Source: Polytrichum commune (Eukaryota; Streptophyta; Polytrichopsida; Polytrichales; Polytrichaceae). Taken from it: 64,000 nt of DNA. Location: assembly GCA_950295325.1 (NCBI GenBank), contig OX485803.1, positions 43,973,554 through 44,037,553 of the forward strand, written 5' to 3'. A model generated the notes under the pieces. It ran no database searches. It was not told the DNA's origin and saw only the letters and a program-made list of their open reading frames with translations. This document shows, piece by piece, positions 56,607 through 64,000 of this stretch. Every line of letters starts with the position of its first letter. Position 1 is the stretch's first letter. Made by a program: the position numbers and the translations under genes.

Positions 56607-59281
56607 TTTACAAAGAGGGTGCAATAATAGTGTACCCTTCATGTGACAGCTGTGCACATTATAGAAGGAGGTGTAAAATTCGAGCCCCATGCTGCAATGA
56701 AATCTTTGGCTGTCGTCACTGCCACAATGAGGTCAAGGTAACGTACTGCTCTTTGTCTGATAGCCTTTGTAGGTGTTTTTAATATACTTCATGTTGTAGT
56801 TTTTATTTTCAAAATAATAAATGTAATGGGTGGCTGTAGTTTTTGAGCAGTCCATGCTCTGGAAACTGATTGAAACCAATTGATAATCCCTTGTCAATTG
56901 GAGAGTCATAATAAGTGCATTGTGATTTCTGGGTTGGCAATGTAAAAAGTCTGGGAAGGGAAAGATAGCTGACAAGACATGAACCTTCATGCTGTGCAGA
57001 ATGCAAATGAGAAGGACTGTGAACAGCGTCATGATATTCCAAGACACGACATCAAAAAGGTACAGAGCTCCTCACTAGGAGTTATTAGTGAGTTCCATGA
57101 AGAAGTAAACTATACTAGTAGTATTGGGTGCATATTAATTACATCTAGGCTGATACAAGCTGCCATTGTGCAGGTTATCTGTTTGCTTTGCGATCATGAG
57201 CAAGATGTAAAGCAGGTGTGCGAAAACTGTGGTGTGTGCATGGGAGATTATTACTGCGAAAAATGCAAGTTCTTTGATGATGAGGTTGGCACTACCATCT
57301 CATCATTTCTTTTCATGCCCTTTGATGGTGTCTAACTCTCTTGTAATGGCATAGAACTATCAAAAGTAATTCAGGGAAATGGCAAAAAACGCGTGATGTT
57401 TTACCATTGAAAGCTCAAAGATGCACCTCTTGAAAGCAACTGATATGCTCTCTGGATCTTGCCTATGCAGACCGGAAAGCAGCAGTATCACTGTGATTCA
57501 TGTGGTATATGCAGAATTGGAGGCCGAGAGAATTTCTTTCATTGCGATCGCTGTGGTAAATTTTCTACCTTGTCTCAACTCCAAGTACAATTGTAATAGT
57601 TCATCGAATTCTGACAATATTTCAATTCACAGAGTACTAGTCAGTCACACAATGATAGGCTGCGAACTGGATTTTCTAGTGTATATTGACAGTGTTATTA
57701 ACTTGGGGATTGTTAAAGTGTTTGATCTTGATTTGCACTTGTGGAGATACTGGATAGTCATTTGAGCTGATTATGGATGTACTATTCTTGCAGCTTCATG
57801 CTATACCATTGCTCTTCAAAATGGACATCCTTGTGTGGAGAAGTCCATGCATCAGAATTGCCCAGTGTGCTTTGAGGTAAATACATACAATCAGTGTTGG
57901 TATTTAAGTGTAGTGTGCGTCTGTACCTTCTACTGAGGCATATAAGCCCAAAGAACCACATTTATTACATTGTCACCTATTAAAGTTGAACAGATTCATA
58001 TCTGGAGGTTGTTTCAACAGTAGTCTGGAACAGATGCACCCACATAACACAGGAGGAAGACAATGTACAAGATTTGAGAACTTTTTGACATATGTCATAT
58101 ACATATATTTATGGGGCTCACCAATTAGACAGCTTGGCAAATTGTAATGTAAGATTTTATGGCTGTAGAGGGGTCTTTTCGCTCATTTTGTGGGGGGAGA
58201 TATAGAATACTATAGTTCTTGTTAGGTCCTCTTATCAGATCATCTACAACGAGTAAAATGTTGAATGAATCTTTCTTGTTTTGCAGTATTTGTTTGACTC
58301 TGTCTTGGGCATCTCAGTACTTCCGTGCGGTCACACTATGCACCAACAATGCCTAAAAGAAATGCATCAACATGCACAGTATGTTCTCTGGCCTTCTAAA
58401 TTGCATTACATTGAGTATCTCCTGCTTTTCAGTACGACCATAATATGCTCTACTATTCACATGAATGGTAAGCATTATCAGGAATCAACACAGGCATGGC
58501 CAAAACATTCTGGAGTTCAAATTTTTGTTGCTCCATCATCTCCTGTGTTTTACATTTTATACGAATTTCTATGTATATTGTATGGACTTCTGTGGCTTTC
58601 TATGAATATTGGAACTTGCTTCTGACTCTTTATAGACTGTGTGATGACAACAGACTTTCCTGTCCAATGTGTTATAAATCCATATTTGATATGACAAGAT
58701 GCTGGAGACAACTAGATCTGGAGATTTCACTGACTCCGATGCCAGAGGAATACCACAACAGAATGGTAGTCCACTTCACCATGTCATGGAAACCAAATCA
58801 AGTCGAGGGTCTGAATGTGAAGATTGCGATAATTGTTTGATTCTGTGGATCCAAAACTAGGAAATTTCTCTAATTTTCTGCACTTGCCATACTTCTCATC
58901 ATCACCTTAAATGTGGCACTCAATGGTACCTACAGTCTGAAGAAGTAATCTGAAGACAATATGAATGGGCACTAAAGTTCTTATGTTTTGTTTCTCATTC
59001 TCCCAAATATTCTGGTGTCAAATGTAATGGATGAAAGTATAGTGTTGGATTGGTGAATGTCTGATGTCTTTTATGGAAATATGTATTTACTTTTTCCTCC
59101 ATTCTTGCAGGTGTGGATTCTTTGTAACGACTGTGGAAATAGTGGTGAAGTCGTGTTTCACATAGTAGGACAGAAGTGCCAAGGGTGTGGCTCATACAAC
59201 ACCCGGTCTACTTGCCCACCTACCGTGGAAGTCCTACCTGGATTGGAGAGGAATTTGAGGAATTTGATCATCGAAGAGTGA
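56607..59281 (+). CDS. CHY zinc-finger/RING E3 ubiquitin ligase (MIEL1/RZPF34/PIRH2 type)
   Basis: RING-type E3 ligases of this family attach ubiquitin to target proteins; plant members act in stress and ABA signalling. Coding exons: 56607(?)-56737, 57000-57059, 57174-57284, 57471-57555, 57794-57876, 58287-58378, 58654-58765 and 59111-59281. All introns are GT-AG and all phases agree. From the first finger they give 272 residues, the usual family core. In order: CHY finger ([23 protein letters not shown]), CTCHY finger ([46 protein letters not shown]), RING-H2 (CPVC, then [10 protein letters not shown], then CPMC), and a C-terminal zinc ribbon ([18 protein letters not shown]). All zinc ligands I can place are present. 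The tail after the ribbon is longer than in MIEL1 as I remember it. The N-terminal exon with the start codon is unresolved. Likely functional; the exact family member is not certain. Confidence 0.93.
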
Positions 59282-62138
59282 TCAAGGATGCTTTGCCAGT
59301 GATCAACAACCATGGCATCTTATGTGACCAACTAATCACATCCTCAGGTTGAACAATCTTGGCAAAACTATGTGCAACTCCTATGTCAAGCCTTTCACAG
59401 AAAAAACTCAAAGAGAGACAAAGGACAATTTGTATATCCGATCGCCTGCTTAGAGACTAGGGTGACTACGGACAAGTAGGAAGTCGTCTTGTATCCTTTT
59501 GAATTTTGGGCTTGTGCGTTTGTGTAGTGGGCATTGAGGTTGCTTGCATCTGTGGAGATGGCTTCAGGAGAAGTAATATGACTCTTAGGGGGATTGGTGA
59601 TGGGATGCACATTGCATGGGGTGTAGTCGGATGTAGGAGGGGTAAATTGATTGATTCTGTGAACAGTCCATCTCGGACAAAGTCTATCATGGACGTGGTG
59701 GAAGGAAGTAGGTTTTTCTTGAACTGCTAGTGGTTCTGGATATGTATCATTTATTAGCCAAACCATTTATACTTGCTTCACTTCACAACTGCAAGTTTGG
59801 TACTTATTATTCTTGTCATGGGTTAGTTGTTAGGCACAGGGAGAACCCCGCTCCAGGGAATTGTTGTATTGGTGGATGTGTTAAGTTTGATTATCTGGAG
59901 CTCAGATGATCAAGTGAAGATGCGGTCTTACTTGCTTCTCTACATTTTGAGGATGTTTCTACACCACCATTGTTCCTAAGTTTTCTAAACGCTTTTGTGT
60001 GTAGAAGTGAGATTCAAGTGGGATTCTATAGTAAGCTAGGGTCCTCACTAATCTGATAACACGTTGAATCTTTTCAAAAGCAAACCTGTTAATTATACCA
60101 GTACCTGATATGTGGGAGGTGAAGGAAATCAAGTACTATTGTGTAGATATTGTTGTTAATGCAACCTGCCGAAGGTTTTGGTCAATTCTATGTTCCCTAG
60201 ACAGTGTAGCTTACAAAGCCTTGAAGTGAAAACTCCTTGAGGCAACATTGTGGGCATTGAAGCCAGGTGGCAAGTATAAACATTGAGCTACTTGATCTCT
60301 ATGTGGCCCTTGTTGGTACTGCTAACTCCAGAGTCAATTTTGGCCATCGTCCAATTAGCAATCCCAAATACACAAATTATCATTTCAAGTTTCTCTGTTT
60401 CAGACTTGATCAGAGACGAGGTGAATAAGTTATGAGAGAATCTTCTCACTTGGCTACATTCCGCGTGTGCCATCTTTTCTTCTGAGTCGAGGCATTGTTT
60501 TTAAGGGAAATTCATGGCACATGCCAAGGAGAGTAAATCTCACCTTCAGAAGCTGTCCAAAGATTTGTTTAAGTTTGGTGCTAGGTTTAGGCCTTGAGAG
60601 AAAGGCAAATAGACAACAACTATGCCAGATGCCAGATTCAACGTCCTGTTGGTTTTTTTGCCACCCACTTCTTATGTCGTACATGATCACCTGCAAGATA
60701 AGTCCAGTCTTCTCAATCCTTGCAGCTCGTGAGTGGGGCATTTATGCAAGACTTGCGAGGGATAAGATAGGGAAAATTAAACAAGAAAATGGTAGAACCG
60801 TGAGGCTCTGTCCTTTCTTATGAAGAAACTCTAATTAAAGTTGTATACTTTGCTCATGCCAATCCATGGCTATTTACTATACCTATAACCAACTATAGTC
60901 AATTAGATCTTTTTCAATACATTTTTTGGCAAGCCAAATCATGAACAACTATAGTTACGAAAGGCAACTAGTTAATTACTAGTTGAATTAGTTGGTTAGT
61001 TGTCCAAGGTATGCAAGCTTTCACCATCCATGTTAAATAATTTGGACCAAAAATAACATGAACAAGTAATGTCCAAGTGTGAACACAAGGTGGTCAGGAA
61101 ATTTGCTCTTGAAACATAGAAGTTGATGCATAGTCTCTATCCTGCAGACAAAGCCAACAAATTCGTCTACATATTGAGACCATTTAAGACCTATCTACCT
61201 TACGAATGGTAAGCAAATTAGTTGGTTGTAGAAGAGGAAAGACACCTCCATTGTTGTCACCAACTTGGATTATGGAGTTTTGCTTCATCTTTGCCTTGGT
61301 TGATTTTACCTTACATATAATTCCCAAACATGCATCGTGAGGACCGCAGGGACCTTGAAGAATATTGTCTCCGTCCAAAGGTGAACACCTTGAACGGGCA
61401 TGAACAAGGGTGGTCTGCACCTATCTCCCTCAAGAGCAAACCCCTAAGTTCCCACATGGTTGCTAGAAAAAGTACCCAAACTATCTAAACACCCACACTT
61501 TGATTGGGTGGATCATTGTGATAAGATGCATCCTAAATCAAAATTTAGGATGCTCACTCATCCTAGCACTATTTCGGTTTTAGGAGGCTCAACCTCAAAG
61601 TTGTCATGGGGTTGAGGTTTAGACCTTGGGTTTAAGCCAACCTTTAGTTGGTTACCTATTTCCCCAAAGCGCATGTAGACTTGGGTAACGCTTTCTAAGT
61701 GGTTGGGATAGGTTTTCTTGATAGATCCCCCTTTGTTGTGGACTAGGTACTCTTCATTCATATATTTGGCAATAGATTGTCCATGTGTCTTTCGTGTGTA
61801 TATATATGCTAGCAATTCACTTGGTGCACATGCAACCAAAAACCACCTCATTGTGGTGCGGAGCTAACTATTCATACTCATTAGAAGAATACTCTTGTTT
61901 CAACTTTTTACCCGGTTGAACATACTAGCAAAATGCAAAGGGGATTAGAAGCTTGTGTTGTGCTTGTTGCAAGCTTTGCAATGGAGAAACAAAACATGGG
62001 AGGTGCCCATAAAAAATGTCATCATGAGAACATGACATTCCTCTTGGATGAAGGTGTGACAATGTTTAATTGGTAGCATAGATAGATATATGAAATGGAG
62101 TTTAAAGCATGGAGCTAGGTAAATCCCAAGGCAGATAA
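59282..62138. other. 3' flank of the CHY/RING gene and intergenic DNA, no recognised gene
   Basis: The first few hundred bases should hold the 3' UTR; no clear AATAAA was picked out. Minus-strand frames at 59395-59766, 60454-60741 and 61558-61851, and the plus-strand frame 60467-60823, show no domain I can name. Fragments such as an LPPGF-like minus-strand stretch near 60260 hint at an eroded copia retrotransposon but are too weak to call. Confidence 0.4.
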
Positions 62139-62513
62139 TTATGTAGAAGTAAGTCGAAAGATTTTACTGAGAGGAAATCTTAGAAGACAAGATAGCACCT
62201 GATACTTTGACTGGAGAGACCTGGCTTTGTAAATCGGATGGAGGGGCTGTGGGCCGTCCAGATGTGAATCGGACGGCGGAGATGCTTGGAGCTTGTACTT
62301 ACTCGTTTCTCGAAAGGGGAACCACCCTGTTGCGTTTGGCGCCTCTTCTGACAAGTGACGAAGAAGGCGAAGGCAGCATTCGGGAGATGCAGAACAGAAG
62401 CTTGCGCTCCATCGTTTTTCCGTGCTGCACACATTGCAACCGCGCGCGGAGCTCGCATTGTAAAACCTACGCATCGCTAGCATTCCATTGATACCGCATT
62501 CGGCGGCTGCCAT
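62139..62513 (-). CDS. Possible first exon of a minus-strand gene with organellar presequence
   Basis: The 124-codon frame starts MAAAECGINGMLAMRRFYN and is rich in Arg, Ser and Ala with few acids over its first ~60 residues, like a mitochondrial or plastid targeting peptide. It lies in a GC-richer island facing away from TON1. A possible donor (TATCAG/GTGCTA) would end the exon after SLQSKYQ. The rest of the frame looks non-coding. I do not recognise the protein, and a chance frame in a CpG-rich promoter is a real alternative. Confidence 0.3.
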   Translation of the reverse strand: MAAAECGINGMLAMRRFYNASSARGCNVCSTEKRWSASFCSASPECCLRLLRHLSEEAPNATGWFPFRETSKYKLQASPPSDSHLDGPQPLHPIYKARSLQSKYQVLSCLLRFPLSKIFRLTST

Positions 62514-63320
62514 ACCATGTGCAGGAAAATATCGCCGTTTAAGCTTAAGTTTTCCAACTCACCATGTACCTTTGAAGGACCTGACAGTGTGGGCTACGAT
62601 CCGCGCTTCCTGTGCTATCTTAAGCTTGACGAGATAATGCGTGTTTTCGGGGACTCGTGCGGGGTTTGAAGGAGGTTGATGAGAAGAGTGTTAAGTTTAG
62701 GGCTGGCATTTGTGTAAAAATCTGTGACTTAAGTAGGGAGGTGAGGTGTTGACATTTCGTCGGGGAAGCATTATTATCGAGGTTTCTGTCGCTGTCTATG
62801 ACGCCATTGCGGGTAGGAAGGCTGGCTGGCTTGCCTTGAGTTTCAAGCCATTGGCAATTTCTTGGAGATTATTGCAACAATGGTATCATGCGAGGGGCTT
62901 ATTTGATGATGAAACCACATTGAAAACCCTTGTTATCACCAAGCACATCTGCTGTGTTTGTCTCCCTCTGCGAACCGTCACAGCGAAAGAAAGCGCTGCT
63001 TGGTTAACTCTATGAATTTGCTGCTTATTTTTCGATCGTGGAAGTCCACATTGATTTGTGACATTTCTTTTTTCTTTTCTTTTATCGGGCGCCCTACGTA
63101 GTACTCGAACACCTTGTATAGTGGTGTAAAGGCGTGAGCACTTTCTTGCACAATGTAAGTAAGGAATGTGGAGTCACATTCAACAAGGCCCCCAGGCTCT
63201 ACTTTCCCCTCATATTTGTAAGTTGTTTGGAGATCTAGAGCTCAATAGAATAGAGTGAAGTGACTATACGGCGACATATACCTACCTATCAGAGAGTTTT
63301 TATATGCACAAGGGGCAGCT
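62514..63320 (+). promoter_or_regulatory. Upstream region and probable 5' leader of TON1
   Basis: Less AT-rich than the rest of the window, as expected for a plant promoter and leader. The plus-strand frame 62746-63015 within it has no recognised domain. The leader may contain an intron, because the start codon lies ~800 bp from the candidate divergent gene. No TATA box or regulatory site is certain. Confidence 0.4.
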
Positions 63321-63407
63321 ATGGACGACTACATGCGGGAGATGGTTGACCTTAAAACACTTGTGACGAAGACTTTGGAGAAGAAAGGCGTGCTTGCCAG
63401 GATCCGA
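63321..63407 (+). CDS. TON1: TONNEAU1 (TON1), first coding exon
   Basis: The 29 residues begin MDDYMREMVDLKTLV and end KGVLARIR, matching the N-terminus of plant TON1 proteins nearly residue for residue. TON1 is related to animal FOP/FOPNL centrosomal proteins; with TRM proteins and a PP2A (FASS) complex it organises the cortical microtubule array and the preprophase band. The exon ends exactly at CGA/GTAAGT, a strong donor, in phase 0. The frame running on to 63530 is intron read-through. The next exon, expected to start with a sequence like AELR, is not found before the window ends, so the gene is cut by the window edge. The start ATG has a good context (GCAGCTATGG). Confidence 0.9.
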
Positions 63408-64000
63408 GTAAGTCTCTCTCTTTCTTTCTATCTCTGTAAACTTCCACACTTCCTTCATGCGTGTCACCAGGTGACCATGACACTACTACAAGCAGCTGCT
63501 TTCTTGCGACGTGGAAATGAAACCATTTGAAATCTAGATAGTTTAGGGGTTTCAGACCTTAGTCACTGCCGATGGATACTAAAGCTTTTTCCCCTGAAAG
63601 TGTGGATAATGAATGGCATTGTCTTGTTATACATTTTTACCCAGAAAACAGTATTTACCTGATAATCATATACCCTAAACGCCACAGCAGAACGTTCCTG
63701 TCTGTCTGTATGTAGTGTGGGGTTCATGAATTTGTCAAGCTGTTCACCAGGTCTATCGTGTGAATGGCGAGTATGGAAATAGAAGATACTTCAAGGCTTA
63801 ATGACATAAAGTAGTCTTCGAAGAGTTCCTCCAACACAGTAGGGGAGTGAACAGAAAGCAAGAGTGTAGTAAACGTAGTGATTTGTAAACAAGGTTTTTT
63901 TAAAAAGAAAAAGATATTTCCTCTATTTCCATTAGTTTCTCTTCACAAGCTAATGTTAGGTCCTCCAAAATAAGAAAACAGAGTGATTTGTCCAGTATTG
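63408..64000 (+). other. First intron of TON1 (to the window end)
   Basis: Starts with GTAAGTCTCTC at 63408. No stretch up to the window edge encodes the next conserved TON1 block. Nothing else is recognised. Confidence 0.7.

Noticed and set aside
58281-58840. Two 114-codon plus-strand frames
   Set aside because: These are read-through of CHY/RING exons into introns; the spliced exons explain them.
59395-60800. Eroded copia-like polyprotein on the minus strand
   Set aside because: Only isolated short resemblances, in the wrong relative order, and no conserved reverse-transcriptase or integrase motif.

Overview
This is nuclear DNA of a land plant. Three things support that: a split CHY-zinc-finger/RING gene of the plant MIEL1/RZPF34 type, a first exon that matches TONNEAU1 (a plant preprophase-band protein), and a mass of plant-type short DNA transposons (Stowaway-like, Tourist-like PIF/Harbinger-type, foldback). 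The sequence does not fix the species. The window is gene-poor: only the last ~12 kb holds recognisable host genes, and roughly 1-52.7 kb is AT-rich DNA dominated by old transposon copies.

Layout. 1-16 kb holds a Stowaway-like element (1484-1886), a very recent foldback element with an 8-bp target duplication (2405-2623), two dispersed repeats, and no convincing gene. 16.8-18.2 kb and 22.3-23.6 kb each contain a three-level nest of MITEs; uninterrupted relatives of the layers lie elsewhere in the window and act as internal empty-site controls. 23.8-33.2 kb has a 182-bp tandem duplication, an 83-bp tandem array, and more copies of the same MITE families. 33.2-36.7 kb is a nearly complete PIF/Harbinger element. 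Its transposase and Myb/SANT-like genes converge, and both are broken by in-frame nonsense codons at positions where G-to-A or C-to-T change explains the stop. A tRNA-derived SINE sits in the Myb-gene intron. Two further TAA-flanked MITEs follow it in direct succession (36751-37125 and 37129-37602). An internally deleted derivative of the same Harbinger family lies at 51002-51552.

From about 52.7 kb the composition becomes less AT-rich and gene-like. A CT-rich, triplet-repeat-rich 5' region and a set of about four degenerate tandem copies of a ~270-340 bp unit precede the CHY/RING ubiquitin-ligase gene. Eight coding exons of that gene (56607-59281) can be joined exactly in frame; its N-terminal exon is unresolved. 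59.3-62.1 kb has no recognised gene. 62.1-63.4 kb is a second gene-like island: a possible minus-strand exon with a presequence-like N-terminus, and on the plus strand the first coding exon of TON1, whose remainder lies beyond the window.

The host genes have no operon-like relation to each other. CHY/RING proteins act in ubiquitin-dependent turnover, and TON1 acts in cortical microtubule organisation. The transposon part is the more connected story: one inactivated autonomous-type element and several short relatives sharing its termini sit within 35 kb.
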